Positions 1 through 6,384 of a stretch of 10,204 bases of DNA are shown piece after piece (the first letter of the stretch is position 1; each line of letters opens with the position of its first letter). Made by a program: the position numbers and the translations under genes. Source of the DNA: Treponema sp. UBA7590 (GTDB lineage: Bacteria; Spirochaetota; Spirochaetia; Treponematales; Treponemataceae); NCBI GenBank assembly GCA_002478955.1, contig DLKK01000102.1:27956-38159 (forward strand). Reading direction: 5' to 3'. Below the pieces are notes generated by a model that was not told where the DNA came from, ran no database searches, and saw nothing but the letters and a program-made list of their open reading frames with translations.

Positions 1-82
1 AGCTCCGAATGACTCGGTTGCTGCTTTCTTTTTCTTACCGCTGATTCAATTTATGGATTCAGAAAAAAAATCGACGTTTGGG

Positions 83-1432
83 CTAAATATATTCTTTGTT
101 TACTTCAAGAACTGCGGATTCAAAAATATTCATCGCTGTGTCAATTTCTTCATCCGTGACTGTAAGGGCGCAAAGGCAACGCATTACAGAGCCGTTCCGT
201 CCGCCTTTTTCCATTACAAGCTTGTTTTTAAAGCAAATGTTTTGAATCTTTGCGGCGGCTTCTCCGTTTGGCGGGAATAATCCGCAGCAATCTTTTGTTC
301 CTTTAGGATTTACAAATTCGCAGCCAATCATAAGGCCTTTTCCGCGCACATCGCCGATTATGCTTACTTTTTCTTTCAAGGCATTCATCCGCGACATTAT
401 AAGGTTTCCTTTGCGGACAACTTCTGCAAGAAATTCAGGTTTTGAAACTCTATTCAAGACAATCGTTCCTGCTTTCATTGCCAGCTGGTTTCCTCGGAAT
501 GTTCCTGTGTGCGCACCTGGTCCCCAGACATCAAGTTTCTTGTTGTAAATTACAATAGAAAGTGGCTGGGAGCCGCCAATCGCTTTTGAGACAAGAATTA
601 CATCTGGCACAATGTCAGCGTATTCAAATGCAAAAAGTTTTCCGCTTCTGCCCATTCCGCATTGGATTTCGTCCACAATCATCGGAATTTCAAGTTCTTT
701 TGTAACGCGGCGTACAGTCTGAAGAAATTTTACCGGGGCTGGATTTACTCCGCCTTCACCTTGAATCGCCTCAAGAATAACTGCGGCTGGTTTTGTGATT
801 CCGCTTTCCGGATCTTTTAAAGTTGTCTCAAAATAATTGCAGGCTGCGTCGGTTGCAGCTTCACCTTTGAGTCCAAAATGATTTCTGTATGTATCTGGAT
901 AAGGAAAATGCTGAACTCCTGGCATTAAACCGTTAACTTTGTTCTTTGCGCCAAGATTTCCTGTGCAGGAAAGAGCTCCGTGTCCCATTCCATGAAAACC
1001 GCCCTGAAAAGCCACTACGTTTGTGCGACCAGTTGCGGTTTTGCAAAGTTTCAGCGCGGCATCTGTGGCATCTGTTCCGCTTGGCGAGCAGAATTGAATT
1101 TTGCAGTTTTCAGCAAGTTCTTTTGGAAGATGTGAAATTACAGTCTGAATAAATTCATCTTTTACCGGGGTGGTTAAATCAAGCGTGTGCAAAGGAAAAT
1201 CGCTTTTTAGCATTTCAATCATTGCCTGATTAATTTCGTCATCGTTGTGACCAAGTGCAAGAGTTCCTGCTCCGCACAAAAAATCCAGATATTTGTTTCC
1301 CTCAATGTCCTCAACCCAAGATCCTTTGGCTTTTGCCAATGCAAACGGAAATTTGCGCGGATAACTTCGGGCATTAGATTCTGTGGAATCCTGTCTGGTA
1401 ATGTAATACTGATTGGTGTCTTTTTCTGACAT
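83..1432 (-). CDS. dat: Class III PLP aminotransferase, diaminobutyrate--2-oxoglutarate type
   Basis: 449-residue fold-type I aminotransferase. It probably interconverts L-aspartate-4-semialdehyde plus glutamate with L-2,4-diaminobutyrate plus 2-oxoglutarate in the cytosol. Visible motifs: substrate/PLP region FLCGAGTLALGH near residues 51-62, phosphate-binding SGTDATDA (118-125), FHG stacking region (146-148), VDEIQCGMGRSG with the PLP-ring Asp at 254, catalytic Lys283 in LVSKAIGG, and HTGTFRGN (308-315). The start is supported by GGAGA six bases upstream (minus-strand sense). The length suits the Dat family better than EctB (about 425 aa), and no ectA or ectC lies beside it. It diverges from fabF, and its downstream partner, if any, lies left of the window. 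The product could feed 1,3-diaminopropane, a siderophore or another DABA-derived compound; this is not resolvable here. Class III membership is certain, substrate moderately so. Confidence 0.85.
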   Translation of the reverse strand: MSEKDTNQYYITRQDSTESNARSYPRKFPFALAKAKGSWVEDIEGNKYLDFLCGAGTLALGHNDDEINQAMIEMLKSDFPLHTLDLTTPVKDEFIQTVISHLPKELAENCKIQFCSPSGTDATDAALKLCKTATGRTNVVAFQGGFHGMGHGALSCTGNLGAKNKVNGLMPGVQHFPYPDTYRNHFGLKGEAATDAACNYFETTLKDPESGITKPAAVILEAIQGEGGVNPAPVKFLQTVRRVTKELEIPMIVDEIQCGMGRSGKLFAFEYADIVPDVILVSKAIGGSQPLSIVIYNKKLDVWGPGAHTGTFRGNQLAMKAGTIVLNRVSKPEFLAEVVRKGNLIMSRMNALKEKVSIIGDVRGKGLMIGCEFVNPKGTKDCCGLFPPNGEAAAKIQNICFKNKLVMEKGGRNGSVMRCLCALTVTDEEIDTAMNIFESAVLEVNKEYI

Positions 1433-1459
1433 CGACGTTCTCCATTACTTAGGATTATG

Positions 1460-1500
1460 ATTCCCGGCCGCTGACAACGGCAGTGTTTTGTGTCGGGAAT
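1460..1500 (-). promoter_or_regulatory. 5' leader stem-loop of the aminotransferase gene
   Basis: A 7-bp outer stem (ATTCCCG at 1460-1466 with CGGGAAT at 1494-1500) encloses an inner GCCG/CGGC stem (1467-1470 with 1478-1481). The minus-strand promoter at 1505-1533 predicts a transcript starting about 1498-1500, so the hairpin would sit at the extreme 5' end of the mRNA, roughly 30 nt before the RBS. No U-tract follows, so it is not a terminator. It may stabilise the mRNA or bind a regulator; the role is inferred only. Confidence 0.45.
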
Positions 1501-1504
1501 GAAT

Positions 1505-1533
1505 AGCATAACCTAAAAACAAGATAATGTCAT
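1505..1533 (-). promoter_or_regulatory. Predicted sigma-70 promoter for the aminotransferase gene
   Basis: Minus-strand -35 ATGACA (1533-1528) and -10 TATGCT (1510-1505) are separated by 17 bases. The predicted start lies near 1498, giving a leader of about 66 nt. Prediction from sequence only. Confidence 0.5.
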
Positions 1534-1556
1534 TGAGTTTTTGAAAAATCCTTGTA

Positions 1557-1585
1557 TTTTGACATATTGACTAAAAATGTCGAAA
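1557..1585. promoter_or_regulatory. Imperfect dyad in the aminotransferase-fabF gap, possible operator
   Basis: TTTTGACAT (1557-1565) and ATGTCGAAA (1577-1585) form inverted 9-base arms matching at 8 of 9 positions, with an 11-base spacer and about 20 bp between arm centres (two helical turns). The dyad sits between the two divergent promoters and overlaps a possible second fabF promoter (TTGACT at 1567-1572, TATTCT at 1591-1596). It does not match the FapR or FabT consensus as I know them. Confidence 0.3.
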
Positions 1586-1595
1586 TAATTTATTC

Positions 1596-1623
1596 TTGAA
1601 AGATAATATATTTGCGATATAAT
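1596..1623 (+). promoter_or_regulatory. Predicted sigma-70 promoter for fabF
   Basis: TTGAAA (1596-1601), a 16-base spacer, then a consensus TATAAT (1618-1623). Transcription would start near 1630, giving a leader of about 24 nt. This placement also argues against a TTG start at 1612, which would fall upstream of the -10 box. Confidence 0.65.
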
Positions 1624-1643
1624 TTTTTTAGTTTGAATTTGCT

Positions 1644-1648
1644 AGGAG
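1644..1648 (+). promoter_or_regulatory. RBS deciding the fabF start
   Basis: AGGAG five bases before ATG 1654. It selects this ATG over the in-frame upstream TTG at 1612, which has no Shine-Dalgarno and lies inside the promoter. The protein from ATG 1654 begins MNQRRVVVTG, the normal KAS II amino terminus. Confidence 0.8.
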
Positions 1649-1653
1649 AAAAA

Positions 1654-2913
1654 ATGAATCAACGTCGGGTTGTGGTTACAGGATTGGGTGCTGTAAGTCC
1701 CGTTGGAAATAGTGTAAAAGAAAGCTGGGAATCTATAAAAGCCGGAAAAAGTGGAGTTGATAAAATTACGCTTTTTGACGCGGCAGATTATCCTGTTCAG
1801 ATTGATGCTGAAGTAAAGAATTTTAATATTGAGCAATATGGCCTTGAAAAAAAGATTCTTAGGAAAATAAACCGCCAGACAAGATTTTTGCTTGGCGCAA
1901 GCATTGAGGCTGTGAAAGATGCTGGTTATACAAAAGAAACAATCGGAGCCGAAAATGTTGGAATTGTTAACGGTGTTGGAATCGGGCTTAACGAGGCTGT
2001 TGAGGCTGGCTACAAAAAATATGATGACCCTAACGCTGGTGTTAATCGTTTGCCGCCTTTGACTGCGCCTTTGGCGTTGAACAATGAGGCAGCTGCTAAT
2101 GTCAGCATGTATTTTAATATTCAGGGGCCTGCCTGGACTTTGTCTACGGCTTGTTCATCTGGAACTGATTCAATCGGGCTTGCGCTTGATATGATTCGGC
2201 TTGGCCGCATTGATATGGCTCTTGCTTGCGGTTCTGATGCGAATATTACAGGATTTAATGTTGGTTGCTATCAGGTTTTGCAGGCGCTTACACAGAGTTT
2301 TAATGACAATCCAAAAATCGCAAGCCGGCCGTTTGACAAGAACCGTTCTGGTTTTGTAATGGGCGAAGGTGCCGCTGTTCTGGTTCTGGAGGAACTTGAG
2401 CACGCAAAAGCCCGCGGTGCAAAAATATATGCCGAAGTTGCCGGTTTTGGCGCGACAAGCGATGCTTATCATATCACAGCGCCACGGGAAGATGGTTCTG
2501 GCGGAGCAAAGGCAATGCAGATTGCGCTGAAAGACGCAGGTCTTGAGCCGGAGCAGATTCAGTATTACAACGCTCATGGAACTTCTACAAGCGCAAATGA
2601 TTCTGCGGAAACAAAAATGCTGAAAAATGTGTTTGGTGATTATGCGTATAAATTGCACATTTCTTCTACAAAGTCGGAGACAGGACACATGATTGGCGCG
2701 GCTGGCACAATGGAGGCGATTGTCTGTGTAAAGGCAATTGAGGAAGGTTTTATTCCGCCGACAGCAAATCTTGATGAACCGGATTTGGAACACGGATGTG
2801 ACCTTGACTATACTCCAAAAACAGGTGTCAAATGCAACATAGAAGTTGCCGCAAGCTGTTCTTTGGGGTTCGGCGGTCACAACGGTTGTGTAATATTGAA
2901 GAAATACAGATAG
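1654..2913 (+). CDS. fabF: 3-oxoacyl-[acyl-carrier-protein] synthase II (FabF/KAS II)
   Basis: 419-residue cytosolic condensing enzyme that adds malonyl-ACP to acyl-ACP with loss of CO2 in type II fatty-acid synthesis. The thiolase fold shows the full Cys-His-His set: nucleophile Cys167 in STACSSG, His308 in NAHGTST, and His345 in GHMIGAAG with the conserved Lys340 just before. The amino-terminal VVVTGLGAVSPVG and carboxy-terminal GFGGHN gate loop (405-410) are typical, as is the length. The start is ATG 1654 with AGGAG; an upstream TTG at 1612 is rejected. The gene is first of a likely fabF-fabV unit, although the 177-base gap holds a structured G-rich element. No acpP, fabD or fabG is adjacent, so this is not the main fab cluster. 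A specialised KAS using an unusual acyl chain cannot be excluded. Confidence 0.95.
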   Translation: MNQRRVVVTGLGAVSPVGNSVKESWESIKAGKSGVDKITLFDAADYPVQIDAEVKNFNIEQYGLEKKILRKINRQTRFLLGASIEAVKDAGYTKETIGAENVGIVNGVGIGLNEAVEAGYKKYDDPNAGVNRLPPLTAPLALNNEAAANVSMYFNIQGPAWTLSTACSSGTDSIGLALDMIRLGRIDMALACGSDANITGFNVGCYQVLQALTQSFNDNPKIASRPFDKNRSGFVMGEGAAVLVLEELEHAKARGAKIYAEVAGFGATSDAYHITAPREDGSGGAKAMQIALKDAGLEPEQIQYYNAHGTSTSANDSAETKMLKNVFGDYAYKLHISSTKSETGHMIGAAGTMEAIVCVKAIEEGFIPPTANLDEPDLEHGCDLDYTPKTGVKCNIEVAASCSLGFGGHNGCVILKKYR

Positions 2914-2925
2914 AGAAAAATCTTT

Positions 2926-3054
2926 GCGGGGCGTTACGGGGTGTCCCCGTTAGAGGGGGGGGGCAGGGGGCAACGAAGTGCCACCGAGGGGGCAGGCGCC
3001 CCAGTCTGAATAGTGAGGAACGGAGTTCTGAACGCAGGGCAGACGCTCGTACTG
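2926..3054 (+). other. G-rich structured intergenic element between fabF and fabV, possible dispersed repeat
   Basis: Base composition differs sharply from both flanking genes. The plus strand has five G runs (GGGG 2928-2931, GGGG 2938-2941, G9 2955-2963, G5 2966-2970, G5 2988-2992), enough for a G-quadruplex. Interleaved hairpins: ACGGGG/CCCCGT (2936-2941 with 2945-2950, 3-nt loop), GGCA/TGCC (2969-2972 with 2979-2982), GGGGC/GCCCC (2989-2993 with 2998-3002), and GTCTG/CAGAC (3004-3008 with 3040-3044). Open reading on the plus strand gives Arg/Gly-rich peptide with no recognisable domain or RBS, so I do not call a gene. It has the look of a REP/MITE-like interspersed element; copy number is unknown from one window. 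Confidence 0.55.
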
Positions 3055-3090
3055 AAAAAGAATTTATATATGGAAGTTTAAGGAGTTATT

Positions 3091-4344
3091 ATGCCAGTTA
3101 TTAAACCTATGGTAAGAAGCAGTATGTGTATTAATTCGCATCCTGTTGGTTGTGCAAAGGACACTGAACGTCAGATTGCGTATGTAAAGGCTCAGAAGGC
3201 TAAGCGCGGAACAAAAAGTGTAAAAGAAGGCGGAAAAGGTCCTAAGCTTGTTCTGGTTCTTGGTTGTTCTACAGGTTATGGTCTTGCTAGCCGGATTACA
3301 GCCGCATTTGAATATGGTGCAGACACAATTGGCGTTTCTTTTGAAAAGGCTGCCACAGACAAAAAAGGTGGAACTCCTGGTTGGTACAACAATGCCGCAT
3401 TTGATCGCGCCGCAGCAAAAGATGGACTTTTTGCGAAAACTTTCAGCGCGGATGCTTATTCAAATGAAACCCGCGCGATGATTATTGATGAAATCAAGAA
3501 AACTGGAAAAAAAGTTGATTTGATTGTTTATTCACTTGCTTCTCCGGTTCGCTCTGACCCTGAAAAAATTGATCCGGCAACAGGGCAGCATGTTCTTTAC
3601 AAATCAGTTATCAAGCCGATTGGAAAGACTTATGCAGGAAAAGCGATAGACATTATGTCTGAGACTTTAAAGGATGCGGCTGCTGAGCCAGCGACAGAAG
3701 AAGAGATTGCAAATACTGTGAAAGTTATGGGCGGCGAGGACTGGCAGCTTTGGATTGATGCCTTGCTGAATGCCGGCGTTTTGAATGATGGTTGCCGAAC
3801 AGTTGCATATTCATACATCGGGCCTAAATTGAGCCACGCGATTTACCGCGACGGAACTATCGGCCAGGCAAAAAAAGACTTGGAGGCAACAGCTCACCGT
3901 TTGAACGAGCAGCTTGAAAAGGCTGTTGGCGGTGCGGCTTATGTTTCTGTGAATAAAGGTCTTGTGACACGTTCTTCGGCTGTTATCCCGATTATTTCGC
4001 TTTATCTTTCTGTGTTGTTCAAGGTTATGAAGGAAAAGGGCACTCACGAAGGATGCATTGAGCAGATGGAACGCTTGTTCGCTGAGCGGCTGTTTACAGG
4101 TGCAGATGGCGCGGCTGGAAAAGTTCCGGTTGACTCGGAGAATAGAATCCGCGTTGATGACTGGGAAATGGCGGATGATGTTCAGGCTGAAGTTGCTAAG
4201 CTTATGGACGGCGTGACCCAGGAGAATCTTGCGGAGCGTTGTGACCTTGAAGGTTACAAGCATGATTTCCTGAATATCAACGGTTTTGATGTTGAGGGCG
4301 TTGATTACGACAAGGAAATTACAGATATGTCCGCGTTGGACTAA
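3091..4344 (+). CDS. fabV: Trans-2-enoyl-CoA/enoyl-ACP reductase (NADH), TER/FabV family
   Basis: 417-residue FabV/TER-family short-chain-reductase relative that reduces the trans-2 double bond of an enoyl thioester with NADH. Motifs: NADH-binding GCSTGYGLASRI (58-69), TPGWYNN (95-101), VYSLASPVR (146-154), KVMGGEDW (211-218), the diagnostic Tyr-X8-Lys pair Y252-K261 (YRDGTIGQAK), SVNKGLVTR (306-314), and a carboxy-terminal HDFLNINGFDVEGVDY. It follows the T. denticola TER (397 aa) almost throughout but is about 20 residues longer, partly from an insertion near residues 158-166. AGGAG lies five bases before the ATG. Its position after fabF favours enoyl-ACP reduction in lipid synthesis; TER enzymes also reduce crotonyl-CoA in butyrate formation. 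Family certain, physiological acyl carrier not. Confidence 0.95.
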   Translation: MPVIKPMVRSSMCINSHPVGCAKDTERQIAYVKAQKAKRGTKSVKEGGKGPKLVLVLGCSTGYGLASRITAAFEYGADTIGVSFEKAATDKKGGTPGWYNNAAFDRAAAKDGLFAKTFSADAYSNETRAMIIDEIKKTGKKVDLIVYSLASPVRSDPEKIDPATGQHVLYKSVIKPIGKTYAGKAIDIMSETLKDAAAEPATEEEIANTVKVMGGEDWQLWIDALLNAGVLNDGCRTVAYSYIGPKLSHAIYRDGTIGQAKKDLEATAHRLNEQLEKAVGGAAYVSVNKGLVTRSSAVIPIISLYLSVLFKVMKEKGTHEGCIEQMERLFAERLFTGADGAAGKVPVDSENRIRVDDWEMADDVQAEVAKLMDGVTQENLAERCDLEGYKHDFLNINGFDVEGVDYDKEITDMSALD

Positions 4345-4368
4345 AAAATCTGTCTGATTAAAAAAGCG

Positions 4369-4411
4369 AAGCTGTTCGGGATTCTGAAATGAGTCTTGAG
4401 CAGCTTTTTTT
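4369..4411. terminator. Bidirectional Rho-independent terminator
   Basis: The 9-bp stem AAGCTGTTC (4369-4377) / GAGCAGCTT (4398-4406), with one G-T wobble, is followed on the plus strand by a T run to 4411 that ends fabV. On the minus strand the same stem is followed by a short CG and a run of T from an A-tract at 4360-4365, so it can also end the convergent Cys-cluster gene whose stop codon is at 4410-4412. Confidence 0.8.
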
Positions 4412-4817
4412 AATGGTGATTGCAATTTCCGCAACCGTTTACAATAACGTGCGGAGTTCCGCTTTTTGTCTTGTTGAAGCGTCTTGCCAAAAGGTATTGG
4501 TTCTGTTCGACATTCTTGTGGCAGACGGGACAAGTTCTTTTTATGCCTGGTTCACAGCGCGGAAAGCAGTGCGGACATCCGTAAATGTAGCAAATCTGGT
4601 CATTCACTTGTCCGTTTGTTACAAAAACTTTTGATACAAGGTTCTCTCCTGGTGCAAGAGAGGTTCCGCAGACCGGGCAATTCACTGCTCCGGCTGCTCG
4701 TCTGGTCTTGTTCCTGTGTTCGGAGATATTTTTGTTCTTTTTTAAATACAGATTTCTGAAATACATTAAAGCCGCAACTATAATAATTGCGGCGATTCCC
4801 ATCAGCAAAAAGTCCAT
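4410..4817 (-). CDS. Membrane-anchored Cys-rich (zinc-ribbon-like) protein, function unknown
   Basis: 135 residues. One amino-terminal hydrophobic helix (about residues 3-20) is followed by a basic stretch (21-40), suggesting an N-out/C-in anchor with a cytosolic tail. The tail has ten cysteines: CPVC (47-50), C76, CPHC (81-84), C88, CPVC (96-99) and CGNC (129-132), enough for two to three metal sites of zinc-ribbon or rubredoxin-knuckle type. No enzyme motif is recognised. The ATG overlaps the TAA of the upstream gene by one base and has no clear Shine-Dalgarno, implying translational coupling to it; an in-frame ATG five codons later is a possible alternative. The last codons lie inside the terminator shared with fabV. 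Similar short Cys-cluster proteins seem to occur in other treponemes, but this is from memory. Confidence 0.75.
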   Translation of the reverse strand: MDFLLMGIAAIIIVAALMYFRNLYLKKNKNISEHRNKTRRAAGAVNCPVCGTSLAPGENLVSKVFVTNGQVNDQICYIYGCPHCFPRCEPGIKRTCPVCHKNVEQNQYLLARRFNKTKSGTPHVIVNGCGNCNHH

Positions 4818-5440
4818 TATTTTTTAGGCAATATTATCAAGTTGCTCTGCGGGAGTTTTTCTATCCAGTGACAAAAATCATGCCATTCGTCAAGGCGGTG
4901 GTTTTTGCGGGTCTCGTAAATTCCCTGCAATACCTGATAATTCAGCTGGACTGTCGCTTTCTGGTTCAAGGAGGCCGGTAAAAGTTGAATCATCTGCCAC
5001 CAGTCATCCTTGTTTTTTGTTTCATTAAAACGGTCGCGCGCAGAATTTATTGTGGAAATTAAAATATCCAGAGCTTTTAGGGATTCTTCGTTCAGGTGCT
5101 CGCATGAAAAATCTTCCCGTACAAATTCCTTTGCCTGCACTTTGTGCATTGTGGAGCAGCTGTTTCTTACCGTTCCGACTTTGTATGTGTCCATTTCTGC
5201 CCACCAATATCTAGGTGCGGTTATATCGAATTGAACTGTTATATATCTAAGAAATTTTGCGTGACTCGGACCGGAGCGGCTGAGCCTGTCCATCAATTCT
5301 ATGTCGGCAGAGCCTACAATATATTTTCCGGTTGAAGTGTCGTAGTGGCTGTCGCTTTTGTCCCAGCTGTTAAAAGAATTCCTCATGCCACGGATAGCTG
5401 CTTCCCATCCAAAAATTTCTGTTTTTTCAATTTTAATCAT
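4817..5440 (-). CDS. Conserved Trp-rich protein of unknown function, possible remote ThyX-fold relative
   Basis: 207 residues, soluble, no signal peptide or membrane helix. It has eight tryptophans and well-defined blocks: GWEAAIRGMRNSFNSWDKSD (11-30), SADIELMDRLSRSGPSHAKF (44-63), ITAPRYWWAEMDTYKVGTVR (73-92) followed by NSCSTMHK, and LLPASLNQKATVQLNYQVL (153-171) followed by Arg/His-rich RKNHRLDEWHDFC. I associate this block order with proteins found in Firmicutes phages and chromosomes, but know no assigned function. The order A-x2-YWW / S-C-S-T-M-H / L-P...LNYQ..L...R loosely resembles flavin-dependent thymidylate synthase, without the canonical RHR motif; that is inference only. AGGA lies seven bases before the ATG. 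It is coupled to the following Cys-cluster gene through an overlapping TAATG. It may be a domesticated phage gene. Confidence 0.75.
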   Translation of the reverse strand: MIKIEKTEIFGWEAAIRGMRNSFNSWDKSDSHYDTSTGKYIVGSADIELMDRLSRSGPSHAKFLRYITVQFDITAPRYWWAEMDTYKVGTVRNSCSTMHKVQAKEFVREDFSCEHLNEESLKALDILISTINSARDRFNETKNKDDWWQMIQLLPASLNQKATVQLNYQVLQGIYETRKNHRLDEWHDFCHWIEKLPQSNLIILPKK

Positions 5441-5548
5441 TTTTTATCCTGTTGCTACTTTTATTTACTCTTGTAGGAGCTGAAGCTTTGAGTTTTTAGT
5501 TGTGTTCCTCCGATTTGTTGATTCTGCGAAACTTAAAATCAATTTTCT

Positions 5549-6124
5549 TTAAGAATTTGTCAGATCGCCAGAAATATCGTCCATTACCTGTACAGGTTCC
5601 TGAACTAACGGTTTGTTTTTTATATAGAAGATAATGAATGCAATTCCAACAAGAATCAAGACAATTCCGGCAATGCGGACAAGGGCCGTTCCAACATGAA
5701 CTGGAATCAAAAGCATTACCAGCGCCAAGATTATGGAAATAACTGCTTCTGTTATAAATTGGCGGCGGTCAACATTTGTGTCCTGAAGTTTTCCGCAAGA
5801 AAACAAAAGAAGCGCAGAACCAACCAGAAGATAAACGGCAAGAACGTAAAGCATGACAGTCCAGAGCATCTCTGCAAAACGCAAAGGCAGAAAAAACGCC
5901 AGAAGACCTACGACAATGCTTAGCATGCCACGTATAATTACAGAATACTGAAAAGCCGCGTCCGGAAAAAGTTTCCGGGTGTAAACCAGCTGATAAATGC
6001 CATTTGCAACAGCTTCAATTCCAAGGATTATTACAACAGCTTTTATGCATCCAGCTGGAGTAATTGTCATAATCAAACCAACAACTGCAAGAATAATTCC
6101 AAGCAACAGACTATTTTTCTTCAT
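5549..6124 (-). CDS. HdeD/DUF308-like six-helix membrane protein
   Basis: 191 residues, almost all membrane-embedded. Six hydrophobic segments start at about residues 5, 27, 62, 82, 124 and 148, each ending at a short polar turn, with Gly-rich small-residue repeats (IIRGMLSIVVGLLAFFLP; ALVRIAGIVLILVGIAFIIF) characteristic of HdeD/DUF308 proteins, whose internal duplication is of paired helices. E. coli HdeD aids acid resistance at high cell density; there is no basis to carry that role over. The start was moved to the internal ATG at 6124 because a strong GGAGGAG is four bases upstream; the longer frame from 6160 starts at the predicted -10. The carboxy tail (about 170-191) is acidic and soluble. 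A 108-base gap separates it from the next minus-strand gene, with no clear terminator, so read-through is possible. Confidence 0.8.
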   Translation of the reverse strand: MKKNSLLLGIILAVVGLIMTITPAGCIKAVVIILGIEAVANGIYQLVYTRKLFPDAAFQYSVIIRGMLSIVVGLLAFFLPLRFAEMLWTVMLYVLAVYLLVGSALLLFSCGKLQDTNVDRRQFITEAVISIILALVMLLIPVHVGTALVRIAGIVLILVGIAFIIFYIKNKPLVQEPVQVMDDISGDLTNS

Positions 6125-6126
6125 AG

Positions 6127-6133
6127 CTCCTCC
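6127..6133 (-). promoter_or_regulatory. RBS deciding the HdeD-like start
   Basis: Minus-strand GGAGGAG ends two bases before ATG 6124 (core GGAGG spaced by four). It is much stronger than anything before the in-frame ATG at 6160 and removes a 12-residue extension MLYYLIWNRGGA. Confidence 0.75.
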
Positions 6134-6150
6134 ACGGTTCCATATAAGAT

Positions 6151-6159
6151 AATATAGCA
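6151..6159 (-). promoter_or_regulatory. Possible extended -10 promoter for the HdeD-like gene
   Basis: Minus-strand TGC TATATT (6159-6151) resembles an extended -10 element. The hexamer 17 bases upstream (ATACAG) is a poor -35. The region is very AT-rich, so chance matches are likely. Confidence 0.3.
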
Positions 6160-6355
6160 TAATTTTTGGGAATCTGTATATTAATTTAATTTTAAGAGAA
6201 TATATTTATCCTGAGTGGCCAGGGTTTTAGTTAGGGATAACCAAAATTTCAATTTTATGCTTAATTGATAAAACTAGAATTTAGGGCTATTTAGGTTGTT
6301 TAAGAATGAAAAATTATTTTTTTTCAAAATTTTTAAGATTTTTTCGTTTTAACTG

Positions 6356-6384
6356 TTGACATCAAGTTTGAATTCTTATATCTT
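6356..6384 (+). promoter_or_regulatory. Strong promoter of the tRNA cluster
   Basis: Consensus -35 TTGACA (6356-6361), a 17-base spacer, and -10 TATCTT (6379-6384), about 18 bases before the first tRNA. A long A/T-tract region just upstream (about 6306-6346) resembles an UP element as found at stable-RNA promoters. The predicted start near 6391 falls within the 10-bp palindrome ATGTATACAT (6385-6394). Confidence 0.75.

Noticed and set aside
1..82. Left-edge sequence as the end of another gene
   Set aside because: Short plus-strand frames (stops at 10-12 and 42-44) and one running into the aminotransferase antisense show no recognisable protein. The minus strand has no supported start, and the A8 run at 63-70 has no convincing hairpin before it to be a terminator.
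1449..1516. TTAGG/CCTAA pair extending the aminotransferase leader hairpin outward
   Set aside because: The CCTAA arm lies between the -35 and -10 of the predicted promoter, so it would not be in the transcript.
2170..2880. 236-codon minus-strand frame opposite fabF
   Set aside because: It lies wholly within fabF, is Cys/Arg-rich without domains, and has the composition of an antisense shadow.
2832..3104. Open frame of 90 codons spanning the fabF end and fabV start, with Arg/Gly-rich peptide
   Set aside because: It overlaps both real genes out of frame, lacks an RBS at its start, and its middle is simply the G-rich element read in one frame.
3811..4533. 240-codon minus-strand frame opposite fabV and the terminator
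   Set aside because: It is antisense to well-conserved fabV codons and runs through the bidirectional terminator; no motif or RBS supports it.
5532..5554. CTTAAA/TTTAAG inverted repeat at the end of the HdeD-like gene as a terminator
   Set aside because: The stem is only six AT pairs with no T-run after it, too weak to call.
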